Origin: Planktomarina temperata RCA23
Lineage (GTDB): Bacteria; Pseudomonadota; Alphaproteobacteria; Rhodobacterales; Rhodobacteraceae
NCBI RefSeq assembly: GCF_000738435.1
Contig: NZ_CP003984.1
Location: 2,232,001 to 2,296,000 of the forward strand
Length of the DNA: 64,000 nucleotides
Direction: 5' to 3'
How positions within the stretch are numbered: the first letter of the stretch is position 1; every line of letters begins with the position of its first letter. The position numbers and the translations under genes were made by a program. The notes below the pieces were generated by a model. The model made no database searches. It saw only the letters and a program-made list of their open reading frames with translations, and was not told where the DNA came from. This document shows positions 11,131 through 19,845 of this stretch, piece by piece.

Positions 11131-12303
11131 CTAGCTCTGGTCGCGGCTTGCGGGATTGGACAGGGCTCTGATCGCCTTTGTCAGATTGGCCAGATCACTG
11201 CGGATTTCGGACAGGCTTTCTTGCCGCCCACTTGAGACTTCCTCAAGCACGCGCAGCATCTGCACATCGATCGAACGCAGACGCATCCGGCTCTCCGCAT
11301 CCATCCCGTCACCGCCGCCGCCTTCGCCCATCCGCGCGATCATCCGCTCTTGACTGGCCGCCACGCGTTCAAGGGCTTCGGTCTGCCCCTGATCGAGCTT
11401 TTGCGTGAGCTTCTCCAAGCTCGCCGTCATCGCCATCAAGTGCGACTGTACATGGGCCTGATCCTGCCCGGTTTGCGCATACATCCGCGCCATACCGTCC
11501 ATCTGCTCAGACATCTGTTCCATCATCGCGCCGAGCATGGTGTTTTGCGCGCCCTCTTCGCCCTCGCCGCCCGAGAACCCCACCCGGGTGATGGTCGACA
11601 ACCATTCTTCCAATTCGCCATAAAACCGGTTCTGCCCCCGGCCAGAAAACACCTCAAGCAACCCGACAATCAGCGAGCCGGCCAGACCCAATAATGAGGA
11701 GGCAAAGGCCACGCCCATCCCGTCCAGCTGCCCTTCAAGACCCAGCTGTAGACGCGAGAAAATATCCACCGCGCTTTCATTCTCGCCCGGGGTCAACGAT
11801 TGGATCGTGGCCACCAAGGCCGGCACAGTGGTGGCCAGACCATAAAACGTGCCCAACAGGCCAATCAGGATCAGCATATTGGTGATATAGCGCGTTAATT
11901 CGCGCTGCTCATCAATGCGCGTGGAGACCGATTCCAAAATAGACCGCGATGAGGCGGAGCCGAGCTGCGTGCGCGCGCCGCGCCCGCGCAGCAGGCTGGC
12001 CAGGGGCAAAAGCAATTGCGGCGGCTTGGCGTCCTCATGGCCATCTCGCTGGCTGGCAAAGCCTTCGATCCATTGCACCGAATAGATCAGCGACAAAACC
12101 TGATGAAAACAAGTGGCCACGCCAATGAGAAACACAAAGAGGATAAAGGCGTTGAGATAGGGATTGGCCCAAAAGGTAGGCCCAACGCTGGGATAGGCCA
12201 AATAGCCCAAGCCCACGACCCCGCCGACAATGGCTAGCATGGTGAGGATTTGACTAAGCGGCTGCGAGAACTGAGGCGTTTGATCTCGGCGGATATGATC
12301 CAT
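11131..12303 (-). CDS. MotA/TolQ/ExbB-family proton channel protein
   Basis: A 390-residue inner-membrane protein with about four transmembrane helices: ILTMLAIVGGVVGLGYLAY, AFILFVFLIGVATC, NMLILIGLLGTFYGLATTV and GVAFASSLLGLAGSLIVGL. The last two match the MotA/TolQ/ExbB core, where the LLGTFYGL turn is characteristic. A cytoplasmic C-terminal part includes several methionine- and glutamine-rich helices. The ATG at 12303 (MDHIRRDQTPQ) is preferred over an upstream frame start because AGGA lies eight bases before it. It forms an operon with the downstream MotB-like gene. The substrate or process driven is not known. Confidence 0.85.
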   Translation of the reverse strand: MDHIRRDQTPQFSQPLSQILTMLAIVGGVVGLGYLAYPSVGPTFWANPYLNAFILFVFLIGVATCFHQVLSLIYSVQWIEGFASQRDGHEDAKPPQLLLPLASLLRGRGARTQLGSASSRSILESVSTRIDEQRELTRYITNMLILIGLLGTFYGLATTVPALVATIQSLTPGENESAVDIFSRLQLGLEGQLDGMGVAFASSLLGLAGSLIVGLLEVFSGRGQNRFYGELEEWLSTITRVGFSGGEGEEGAQNTMLGAMMEQMSEQMDGMARMYAQTGQDQAHVQSHLMAMTASLEKLTQKLDQGQTEALERVAASQERMIARMGEGGGGDGMDAESRMRLRSIDVQMLRVLEEVSSGRQESLSEIRSDLANLTKAIRALSNPASRDQS

Positions 12304-12370
12304 ATCTGTGGTCCTGCCCTTAAATTCTAAGTCTATAAGTTTACTGCGCACCGCCCTTTAAGCCAAGCGG

Positions 12371-12901
12371 TTATGCAGATTTAGTTAAATTTGCGACTTT
12401 CTGTGCCAAATAATCCAGTTGCGGATCCGGGATGCCCAGATCGCGTAACATATCGGCGGTTTTAAACAGATATTCCGGGTTTGACCCACGGCCTCCCACG
12501 GCCCGCGCGATGATCTCGGCCTGCTGATCCAGCCCATAGCAGCAATATTGCGCATGATCGCGGTCCACCACATAGGTCACGGCCCGTTCGCGCCGCCCAT
12601 CGGCCAAGGGCAGATCCACCCATCTTTCCATATAGGCCGATGAAATCAACTCCCGCGCGCGCAGCTCTTGCAGCACATGCTCGGCCTCATGCTCATCCAC
12701 CCGTAGGGCCAGCCCGGCGCAAAGATCCGTCGCCTCTGCCTTATCCAGCGCAAGAACCAAGCCCGGATCCTCGGGCGTGCCGCGATGATGGATGGAGAGC
12801 ATGCAAAAGGAGCGCCGATAACCCCGCAGGTCCGCGCGCATCTGCTCGATGGGTTCAAACCCGGGGTTCCACAGCAAAGAGCCATAGCCAAACACCCACA
12901 T
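12371..12901 (-). CDS. chaC: ChaC-type glutathione-specific gamma-glutamylcyclotransferase
   Basis: Cleaves glutathione to 5-oxoproline and Cys-Gly in the cytoplasm. The 176-residue protein starts MWVFGYGSLLWNPGF, the family's YGSL substrate-binding loop. Glu84 in RARELISSAY is at the place of the catalytic acid. Length fits the ChaC family. It lies 67 bases upstream of the MotA-like gene on the same strand, so cotranscription is possible. Confidence 0.9.
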   Translation of the reverse strand: MWVFGYGSLLWNPGFEPIEQMRADLRGYRRSFCMLSIHHRGTPEDPGLVLALDKAEATDLCAGLALRVDEHEAEHVLQELRARELISSAYMERWVDLPLADGRRERAVTYVVDRDHAQYCCYGLDQQAEIIARAVGGRGSNPEYLFKTADMLRDLGIPDPQLDYLAQKVANLTKSA

Positions 12902-13168
12902 TTTCGCTACCTCCTCCGGCCGGCCTCAGATTACGCAGCCTATACGCCCTATTGCGCGCCAATAAAATACCCCGCGAACATCCCGCGCGCCTTCTGCTCT
13001 TGATAGAGCGCCACCTACGGATATGATAGGGAGATATGGCATAGGGCATTGAGCCAAAAGCAGATTTTGAAAAGCGATTTTGGAGGCGGGCATGACGGCG
13101 GCAGAAGAGGACACCCCATGGTTGAGATTGGCGAGGATTTCAAGAAGTCATAAGGAAAATATACGGCT
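12902..13168. other. Divergent intergenic region with a possible lost N-terminus
   Basis: This stretch separates chaC (minus) from the composite membrane protein (plus). From 13118 an ATG reads MVEIGEDFKKS, then a TAA at 13151-13153, and then continues in the same frame into the downstream gene (GKYTALEWVSE). This may be the original start, cut by a nonsense change, or chance. GGAGG at 13082-13086 precedes another ATG at 13092 that reads a different frame. No tRNA or clear promoter was found. Confidence 0.4.
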
Positions 13169-14512
13169 TTGGAATGGGTATCAGAAATATCTGTTGGGGT
13201 CATTTTTGTTGATTATCATAGCCAAATGGAAAATCCAAGATTCGCAGATATTGCGGACCTTTCAGACGCGGAAATTCGTAACATTCAAACTCGAATACCA
13301 GACCTCCCCATAGAATTGGAAAGGCATGGCGCAATTGTTTTGACTGAAGGCCTCACAGAAATCAAAACACCCCTTGAATTGGATGGGTTCTATTTCGCGT
13401 TTCGCGTTGTCATCGGAAACACAACATTTAAACGATCCTTCTTTTTGAACAATGCACAATTCGCAGCTAACCTAGAAGTCTATAATTGCATTTTTAAGCA
13501 CCGCCTAAACGCAACAGCTGCCATTTTTGGGCCATCCACTGAATTTTACGAATGCCGTTTTATCGAGGGTGCATCTTTTAATTTCACTAAAATTGAGTGG
13601 TCTAGCTTCAGCAAGGCCATATTTAAGATGACGGCTAACTTTCATGCATCAATATTTAACGGATCCAACACTTTCGAAGACGCAATATTCAAGGGCAAAG
13701 CTGATTTTAGCAATGCAACTGTCGATGGCCGGATTAATTTTGACAAAGCGACATTTTGCGACGGAGCATCCTTCGATGATGCCCGGCCCGACCCTTCTGC
13801 CGCACCATTGAGCTTTAACGCTACTGAATTTTGCAAACATCCCCCCAGTTTTTTCGGTCGCAAGATGCATGAAAATACCGATTGGACGGGCGTTAAACTA
13901 CCAAACGCCGGAAGAAAGACTGCTCAATGTGAGTGTCTCCAAGAGAACGACAAACGCGCCGATGATACGGTTCAGATGGCCGATAAACCAATGGATCCCA
14001 AGGTGCAGGCGGCTCAATCTCGGGATCTCTTAGAGGACGACAAACGCGCCTATGAGCAGTTGCGGATCAAATGCGGGGCCTTGGGCAAGGTGGAGGATGA
14101 GCATATGTTCTTTCGCAGGGAGATGGAGCTCACGGGCCGCCTCTCCCCTTGGTACACCCGCGCCACCTATTGGCTGTATCATCTTGTGTCAGATTATGGC
14201 CACAGCTATTGGGGGCCGATGGCTGGGATGGTGGGGGTATGGTACTTTTGGAGCCTATTTTACGCGCTTCATTTCATGGCCCGAGACCAGCTGCATCTGT
14301 GCATGGACAGGGTCGAGCTTTTGCTCAGCGCCATGGGCCTGTCTTTTGCGAATATTTTTGCCGTCTTTGGGTTTTATCGGCGGTTTCCCAGTGATCTTTT
14401 GGCCGATCCCACGTTTGTGACCGTTCTGCTCACTGTGAGTGAAACCCTGCTGGGCTTTGTGTTTTTGTTCTTTCTGGGTCTTGGGCTGCGCACGCGGTTC
14501 CGGCTGCGCTAG
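13169..14512 (+). CDS. Composite pentapeptide-repeat-like membrane protein
   Basis: Function unknown. The frame holds 447 codons starting at TTG 13169 (AAGGAAA nine bases upstream); the first ATG is at 13226. The N-terminal half (about 75-235) has recurring units such as FKRSFFLNNAQF, FYECRFIEGASF and FEDAIFKGKADF, resembling a degenerate pentapeptide-repeat helix. After a low-complexity linker with two related segments (ENDKRADD, EDDKRAYE) comes a conserved-looking segment (FFRREMELTGRLS) and about three membrane helices near 345-440. The 5' half is AT-rich and the 3' half matches the chromosome, suggesting a joined origin. Confidence 0.65.
   Translation: MEWVSEISVGVIFVDYHSQMENPRFADIADLSDAEIRNIQTRIPDLPIELERHGAIVLTEGLTEIKTPLELDGFYFAFRVVIGNTTFKRSFFLNNAQFAANLEVYNCIFKHRLNATAAIFGPSTEFYECRFIEGASFNFTKIEWSSFSKAIFKMTANFHASIFNGSNTFEDAIFKGKADFSNATVDGRINFDKATFCDGASFDDARPDPSAAPLSFNATEFCKHPPSFFGRKMHENTDWTGVKLPNAGRKTAQCECLQENDKRADDTVQMADKPMDPKVQAAQSRDLLEDDKRAYEQLRIKCGALGKVEDEHMFFRREMELTGRLSPWYTRATYWLYHLVSDYGHSYWGPMAGMVGVWYFWSLFYALHFMARDQLHLCMDRVELLLSAMGLSFANIFAVFGFYRRFPSDLLADPTFVTVLLTVSETLLGFVFLFFLGLGLRTRFRLR
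13922..14055 (+). repeat. 44-bp direct repeat pair, 90 bases apart
   Basis: Segments 13922-13965 and 14012-14055 align at an exact 90-base offset. Both begin GCTCAAT, and the last 24 bases differ at only two places (AGAGAACGACAAACGCGCC against AGAGGACGACAAACGCGCC, then G/T). The repeats keep the reading frame and lie at the change from AT-rich to GC-rich sequence. Confidence 0.75.
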
Positions 14513-14559
14513 GGCCTGGGCCCCAAGGATCGCAGCGGGCTTTAGCGTTTCTTGGAGCT

Positions 14560-15465
14560 TTATCTTTTCTTGCGGCCAAAATCGGGGGCATCCGTGTCTT
14601 GGCCCGCATCGATGATGCCCCGGCGGATGGCGCGAGTGCGGGTGAAATAGTCATGCAGCATCTCACCATCGCCGGTGCGGATCGCCCGCTGCAGCGCGAA
14701 GAGCTCTTCGGTGAAGCGGCCGAGGATCTCCAAGGTCGCATCCTTATTGGTCAAAAACACATCGCGCCACATGGTCGGATCACTGGCGGCAATGCGGGTA
14801 AAGTCGCGAAAGCCGGTGGCGGAGAAGTTGATCACCTCCGAATTGGTCACCCGGTGCAGATCATCGGCCACGCCCACCATCGTATAGGCGATTAAATGCG
14901 GTGCATGGCTGGTCACTGCCAGCACCAAATCGTGGTGGTCCGGATCCATTTCCTCGACCTTCGCCCCCAGCGCCTGCCAATAGTCCGACAGCTGCGCCAC
15001 GGCAGCGGTATCGGCGCCATTGGGGGTCAAAAGGCACCAGCGGTTGTCAAACAGCTCCGCAAAGCCCGCCCTTGGGCCGGAATGCTCAGTGCCGGCCAGC
15101 GGGTGGCCCGGCACGAAATGCACGCCCGGCGCAATATGCGGCGCCACCGCCTCAATCACCGCGCGCTTCACTGAACCCACATCCGTCACCGTGGCGCCGG
15201 GTTTGATATGCGGCGCCAGCTCGGCCATCACCTCGCCCATCGCGCCCACCGGCAAGCAAAGCACCACCAGATCCGCCGCACGCACCGCACTGGCCAGATC
15301 GTCGCAGACCGTATCGCACAGGCCAATCTCGCGCGCCGTGGCGCGGGTTTGTTCTGAGCGAGCATAGCCTGTCACATGCGCGCCCATGCCCGCCCGGCGC
15401 ATGGCCCAGAACATCGAAGAGGCAATCAACCCTAAGCCCACAAAGGCCACGCGATCATAGCTCAT
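14560..15465 (-). CDS. tyrA: Prephenate/arogenate dehydrogenase
   Basis: Oxidative decarboxylation of prephenate (or arogenate) on the way to tyrosine, using NAD(P). The 301-residue protein starts [18 protein letters not shown], a Rossmann GxGxxxSS loop. [14 protein letters not shown] and [14 protein letters not shown], with the catalytic-region His, are typical family motifs. The ATG at 15465 overlaps the hisC stop in an ATGA arrangement, so I reject the longer upstream frame. The cofactor and substrate preference cannot be told by eye. Confidence 0.93.
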   Translation of the reverse strand: MSYDRVAFVGLGLIASSMFWAMRRAGMGAHVTGYARSEQTRATAREIGLCDTVCDDLASAVRAADLVVLCLPVGAMGEVMAELAPHIKPGATVTDVGSVKRAVIEAVAPHIAPGVHFVPGHPLAGTEHSGPRAGFAELFDNRWCLLTPNGADTAAVAQLSDYWQALGAKVEEMDPDHHDLVLAVTSHAPHLIAYTMVGVADDLHRVTNSEVINFSATGFRDFTRIAASDPTMWRDVFLTNKDATLEILGRFTEELFALQRAIRTGDGEMLHDYFTRTRAIRRGIIDAGQDTDAPDFGRKKR

Positions 15466-16547
15466 GGGGTTTTCTCCAAAAAGCTCCGCACCGCCTGCAA
15501 CACCCGCGCACATCCCGCCATATCCGGCACGGTGATGCGCAAACACTCCGGCAAGCCATAGCTGCCCACCCGGCGCACAAGAATGCCCAGGCTTTGCAGA
15601 TGGTCATCGCAGGCTTCCGCCTGCTCTTGGCTGGCGAAACGGGCCAGAAGGAAATTCGCGTCAGACGGGTCAGAGGCGACGCCCAGCGCGGCGAGCTCCT
15701 CGGCCAAATAGGCGCGGGCCGCATTGTTTTGCGCCCGATGTTGAATGACGAAGTCATGATCACGCACCGCCGCTTCACCGGCGGCCAATGCTGGCGCGGA
15801 AATATTGAACGGTCCGCGAACGCGGTTGAGCACGTCAATGATATGTTGCGGCCCATAGCCCCAGCCCACGCGCAATCCCCCCAGCCCGTACATTTTCGAC
15901 AGGGTGCGCAGCATGACCACATTGTCATGCGCCTCAACAAACCGCGCGCCACCGTCCCAACCCTCGACATAATCGGCATAGGCCCCATCAAGCACGATCA
16001 CCACAGTCTTTGGCGTTTTCGCAATCAACTCCGCAAGATCCTCGTCAGAGATTTTTGTCCCCGTGGGATTGCCCGGATTGGCAATGAAGATCATCCCGGT
16101 GCGCGGGGTGATGGCGGATAAAATCGCCTCAACGTCCACATGGCGCTCGGCCTCTGGCACGCAGACAAGCCGCGCACCGGCCGCCATGGCATAAAGACGG
16201 TACATTAAAAACCCATGCTCGGTGTGAATGACCTCCACCTCGGGGCCGGCATAGGCCTGGCACAGAAAGCTGATCAGCTCATCCGACCCACAGCCGCAGA
16301 TGATCCGCTGCGCCTCCAGGCCATGCAGCTCGGCCAAAGCCGCACGAAGCCCGCTGTGATCAGAGGAAGGATAGCGATGCAAGGTGCTGGCCGCCTCTGC
16401 AAGCGCCTGTTGCGCCGAAGCGGGTGGACCGTTGGGATTTTCATTCGACGACAGTTTGAGAATGTCCCGCACACCCTGCACAGAAGATTTCCCGCCGACA
16501 TAAAGCTGAATATCCAAAATCCCAGGCTGAGGTTGTGGCTGTGTCAT
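15462..16547 (-). CDS. hisC: Histidinol-phosphate aminotransferase
   Basis: PLP enzyme of histidine synthesis that can also act on aromatic precursors. The 361-residue protein has [12 protein letters not shown] near the N-terminus, ANPGNPTGT in the middle, and the PLP lysine in [12 protein letters not shown]. It overlaps tyrA by four bases. The pairing of hisC with tyrA suggests that the enzyme serves phenylalanine/tyrosine transamination as well as, or instead of, histidine synthesis; the sequence alone does not settle this. Confidence 0.92.
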   Translation of the reverse strand: MTQPQPQPGILDIQLYVGGKSSVQGVRDILKLSSNENPNGPPASAQQALAEAASTLHRYPSSDHSGLRAALAELHGLEAQRIICGCGSDELISFLCQAYAGPEVEVIHTEHGFLMYRLYAMAAGARLVCVPEAERHVDVEAILSAITPRTGMIFIANPGNPTGTKISDEDLAELIAKTPKTVVIVLDGAYADYVEGWDGGARFVEAHDNVVMLRTLSKMYGLGGLRVGWGYGPQHIIDVLNRVRGPFNISAPALAAGEAAVRDHDFVIQHRAQNNAARAYLAEELAALGVASDPSDANFLLARFASQEQAEACDDHLQSLGILVRRVGSYGLPECLRITVPDMAGCARVLQAVRSFLEKTP

Positions 16548-16690
16548 GTGATATTCCCTTCTGCCGTCCTTCTAACGTCAATCTCAAGCATTTCCAGCGG
16601 TTTTTGAATGACCAATGCCCAACCAATCCAGTCCCGCCTGCCACTGTGGCGAAATACGGGGCGGTGTAAACTGGACATAAAGCCCCAAAT

Positions 16691-16725
16691 AAAAAAGCCG
16701 CGGCGGTTTCCCGTCGCGGCTTTTT
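16691..16725 (-). terminator. Rho-independent terminator of rpsD
   Basis: A run of A, a GC-rich stem (GCCGCGGCGG paired with CCGTCGCGGC, one mismatch, short loop) and a run of T. It lies 20 bases past the rpsD stop. The A and T tracts on both sides would also stop plus-strand transcripts. Confidence 0.92.
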
Positions 16726-16745
16726 GAAACTTGATCTGGCGAAGA

Positions 16746-17366
16746 TTAGTTCTTCGCGTAGAATTCCACCACGAGGTTCGGTTCCATCATCACAGGATAT
16801 GGCACATCGCCAAGACCTGGAGTGCGCACGAAAGTCGCGGTCATCTTGCTGTGATCTGCATCGATGTAATCTGGCACATCGCGTTCGGCCAATTGTGTGG
16901 CTTCGAGCAAAACGGCCATCTGCTTGGAGCGATCACGCACCTCGATCACATCCCCTTCAGACACGCGGTAAGAGGCAATGTTCACTTTCTTGCCGTTCAC
17001 CCGCACGTGGCCGTGGTTTACAAATTGGCGGGCTGCAAAGACTGTCGCCACGAATTTGGCGCGGTAAACAACAGCATCCAACCGACGCTCCAGAAGGCCG
17101 ATCAACTGCTCACCCGTGTCGCCTTTGAGACGCTCAGCTTCGGCATAGATGCGGCGGAATTGCTTCTCGGTCAAATCGCCGTAGTAGCCTTTCAGCTTTT
17201 GCTTTGCGCGCAGCTGTGTGCCGAAATCCGACAGTTTGCCTTTGCGGCGCTGACCGTGCTGGCCGGGGCCATATTCACGACGATTGACAGGTGATTTAGG
17301 ACGACCCCAGATGTTTTCGCCCATCCGGCGGTCAATTTTGTATTTGGCAGCGGTACGTTTTGTCAC
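16746..17366 (-). CDS. rpsD: 30S ribosomal protein S4
   Basis: Primary binder of 16S rRNA that starts assembly of the 30S body. The start is GTG at 17366 ([16 protein letters not shown]), giving 206 residues, the standard length; GAAGGAGAT stands six bases upstream. An upstream in-frame ATG at 17402 would add 12 unrelated residues and is rejected. The S4 RNA-binding domain ([14 protein letters not shown] and [14 protein letters not shown]) is intact. It is monocistronic, with its own terminator, and divergent from the 6S RNA gene. Confidence 0.97.
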   Translation of the reverse strand: MTKRTAAKYKIDRRMGENIWGRPKSPVNRREYGPGQHGQRRKGKLSDFGTQLRAKQKLKGYYGDLTEKQFRRIYAEAERLKGDTGEQLIGLLERRLDAVVYRAKFVATVFAARQFVNHGHVRVNGKKVNIASYRVSEGDVIEVRDRSKQMAVLLEATQLAERDVPDYIDADHSKMTATFVRTPGLGDVPYPVMMEPNLVVEFYAKN

Positions 17367-17465
17367 CGGCTGATCTCCTTCGATAAAGTCGAAGCCCAAC
17401 ATGGGCCACTATGAAGGGCGTTGTCCTTTGGGCGAACCCCGACAGGCATCCCCTTGCGGGGGCCA

Positions 17466-17628
17466 CCAACACCAATGGGGCGCGGATGCCAGTCCTACAT
17501 GGCGATGTCAAGGCCAAAGAGGAACGCCTTGCGACGTTCCTCTGTCATCCATGGCTCTGATGAGCCTATGGGACGTGCGGGGCACTGCGTCCACGTCTCT
17601 GTGAGATCCTAAAATCCCATTGGTGGCG
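17466..17628 (+). ncRNA. ssrS: 6S RNA
   Basis: Regulator that binds sigma-70 RNA polymerase by mimicking an open promoter. The segment folds as a long rod: CACCAATGGG (17470-17479) pairs perfectly with CCCATTGGTG (17616-17625). An apical hairpin is formed by GAGGAACG (17519-17526) and CGTTCCTC (17535-17542). The flanks of the central bubble resemble the E. coli RNA: GCCAGTCC on the 5' side, and GATGAGC ... GAGATCCTAAAA on the 3' side. The size, about 160 nt, is normal for alphaproteobacteria. The ends are estimates. No good promoter could be picked out. Confidence 0.78.
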
Positions 17629-17688
17629 TCTGTCCCGGCCAGATTACTGCTCAGTCTTGCGCTGCTTGCTTACAGTCGTAACAGAGGT

Positions 17689-17723
17689 GATTCGCCTTGT
17701 GAATCCCTCTTGTGGATTTTTTC
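17689..17723 (+). terminator. Possible terminator downstream of 6S RNA
   Basis: GATTC/GAATC and AATCC/GGATT are two overlapping five-pair stems; the second runs straight into six T. The site could end a plus-strand precursor coming from the 6S gene. The stems are short, so this is tentative. Confidence 0.4.
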
Positions 17724-17744
17724 CAGCGCCCACAAAGCAGAGAT

Positions 17745-19712
17745 TTAGGATGACTTACGCTTCGGCTTGCCAGGATCAAACTTATGCTTATCCGGGCGGG
17801 CGCTTGGCTTGCCCCCTTTGGGCTTGCCCGCGCCTGCTTTTGCTGCCGGCTTTGAGCCGGGCTTGCCACCCGATTTTCCCACAGAGGGTTTGCCCCCGCC
17901 CGGTTTCCCGCTTCCAGTTTTTTTCTTAAAACTCTCAACTACCCCGTCGGGGCGGCTTTGCGCTGCGGTTTTGGATTTAAATTTTGGTTTGCCGTCACCC
18001 GTTTTGGGCTTACGCGTTTTGGGTGATGGCGCATCGTTCCAATCTATCGGTCCGCTGGGCTTTTCGATCGGCCGTTTTTTATCTGCCCGAGGTTTTGGCG
18101 CGCTGGATCGCTCATAGGACACATCAGCCGGTGGCGCTTTAAGTTCGCTCACAACCGCATCATCTTCAACGGTCATATTCGGGCCCAAGGCTTTCTTGAA
18201 CCCCTCAACACTGGAGAGTTTAACTTCAAAGAATGAGGCATCGGGATGAATTTTGATTGCGCCAATATCATGTTTGGTCAACCCACCGGCGTTACAAATC
18301 ATCGGCAGAAGACGACCGGGCAATGTGCCAGAGGCACGGCCACCGGGAATGGAGAACCAGACAGTTGGGCCAAAATCTGCAACTCTGCGTGGCTTGGCCT
18401 CTTTGGCCTCGCGCGCATCCACCGCTAAGAGCTCTTCGGGGGCCGATTGCTTGGCCGTATAGACCCGCAAAAACGCCGCGGCCACCTGGGCTGGGGAGAA
18501 ATGGGACAAAAGCTCATCAACCACCACCTGATCGGTTGCTGAAATTTCCTCATGCCAGGCGGGATCTTCCAAAAGCCGGGCCCGATCCTTTGCGGTCACC
18601 TCTTCGGCGGAGGGCGGCACGGTCCATTCCGCTTTCACCTTCGCACCTTGCAAAATGCGCTCGGCCTTGCGGCGCACGGAGGGTGGCACAATCAGTGCAG
18701 AAATCCCTTTGCGCCCGGCCCGGCCCGTACGGCCTGACCGATGCATCAAAGTTTCAAAATTGCTCGGCAATTCCGCATGCACCACCAAATCCAAATTCGG
18801 AAGGTCAATCCCCCGCGCCGCCACATCGGTGGCCACACAGATCCGCGCCCGGCCATCTCGCATGGCCTGCAAGGCATGAGAGCGTTCCGCCTGGCTCAAT
18901 TCCCCCGAAAGGCTGACCACAGAAAAACCACGGTTCGACAGGCGCGTGGTCAAACGATTGACCATGACCCGCGTATTGGCAAAGACCAAAGCATTTGGGG
19001 CTTCATAAAAGCGCAAGACGTTGATGATTGCATTTTCCATATCCCGCGCTGCCACGTTTAAGGCGCGGTACTCGATATCCGTGTGCTGGGACTTCTCCGC
19101 AACGGTCGACACGCGCTGTGCGTCTCTTTGGTAGGATTTTGCCAAAGTGGCGATGGATTTTGGTACAGTGGCGGAAAACATCAAAGTGCGGCGCATCTCA
19201 GGCGCGTGACCAAGGATGAACTCCAGATCTTCCTTGAAGCCCAAGTCGAGCATTTCATCCGCCTCATCGAGCACCACCGCCCGCAGCTCAGATAAATCAA
19301 TCGACCCGCGCATGATGTGATCGCGCAGACGCCCTGGCGTGGCCACAACAATATGCGCCCCGCGGGCCAAAGCCCGGCGCTCATCGCGCATATCCATACC
19401 GCCCACGCAAGAGGCCATTGTCACCTGCGCTTCGCCATAAAGCCATTGCAGCTCGCGCTTGACTTGCAAGGCCAGCTCACGGGTTGGGGCAATGACCAAA
19501 GCCAAAGGGTGCGACGCGCGGTCAAACACCTCATTGCTTCCCAAAAGACTATCGCCAATGGCCAGACCAAAGCCGACCGTCTTACCAGATCCGGTTTGCG
19601 CCGAGACCAGCAGGTCCGCCTGTGCCAGTTCTGGCGCGGTGACGGCCAATTGAACGGGAGTCAAAGTGTCGTAGCCGCGCTTTTTCAGCGCGTCAGCTAG
19701 AGCTTGTTTCAC
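17745..19712 (-). CDS. deaD: DEAD-box ATP-dependent RNA helicase (DeaD/DbpA-like)
   Basis: Unwinds RNA duplexes, probably in ribosome assembly and cold adaptation. The 655-residue protein has AQTGSGKT, PTRELA, TPGRL, DEAD, SAT, ATDVAARGIDLP and HRSGRTGRAGRKG in family order over residues 1-370. A DbpA-type RNA-binding domain (about 455-525, with FGPTVWFSIPGG) follows, then a strongly basic, Gly/Lys/Pro-rich tail of about 120 residues. The start is GTG at 19712 with AGGAAG eight bases upstream. A 133-base upstream gap could hold a cold-shock leader, but nothing definite is seen. Confidence 0.93.
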   Translation of the reverse strand: MKQALADALKKRGYDTLTPVQLAVTAPELAQADLLVSAQTGSGKTVGFGLAIGDSLLGSNEVFDRASHPLALVIAPTRELALQVKRELQWLYGEAQVTMASCVGGMDMRDERRALARGAHIVVATPGRLRDHIMRGSIDLSELRAVVLDEADEMLDLGFKEDLEFILGHAPEMRRTLMFSATVPKSIATLAKSYQRDAQRVSTVAEKSQHTDIEYRALNVAARDMENAIINVLRFYEAPNALVFANTRVMVNRLTTRLSNRGFSVVSLSGELSQAERSHALQAMRDGRARICVATDVAARGIDLPNLDLVVHAELPSNFETLMHRSGRTGRAGRKGISALIVPPSVRRKAERILQGAKVKAEWTVPPSAEEVTAKDRARLLEDPAWHEEISATDQVVVDELLSHFSPAQVAAAFLRVYTAKQSAPEELLAVDAREAKEAKPRRVADFGPTVWFSIPGGRASGTLPGRLLPMICNAGGLTKHDIGAIKIHPDASFFEVKLSSVEGFKKALGPNMTVEDDAVVSELKAPPADVSYERSSAPKPRADKKRPIEKPSGPIDWNDAPSPKTRKPKTGDGKPKFKSKTAAQSRPDGVVESFKKKTGSGKPGGGKPSVGKSGGKPGSKPAAKAGAGKPKGGKPSARPDKHKFDPGKPKRKSS

Positions 19713-19845
19713 GAGAATATCTTCCTATGTCATGCGGGCGCTGCAGCCCCCCATGGACCGACCAACCCCAATTGGGCGCCTCAGCGGCACCTCAATAGAG
19801 CGCGGATAGGCGTTTTTGCATCGGAAGTATAGGGCAGGCGCAAAT

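Noticed and set aside
8878-12303. Zorya-type anti-phage system (ZorA/ZorB)
   Set aside because: The MotA/MotB pair is suggestive, but in Zorya the long tail belongs to ZorA and ZorB is short; here the long coiled coil is on the MotB side. No ZorC/ZorD/ZorE-like effector gene is adjacent, and the neighbours are housekeeping genes.
12902-14512. Recent insertion by a mobile element
   Set aside because: The AT-rich part suggests transfer, but no transposase, integrase, terminal inverted repeats or tRNA attachment site was found.
17466-17628. SRP RNA or tmRNA instead of 6S RNA
   Set aside because: The SRP core (GGTCAGGTCC with the GGAAGCAGCC side) is absent, and there is no tRNA-like end or tag-coding stretch. 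The long rod with a central bubble fits 6S best.
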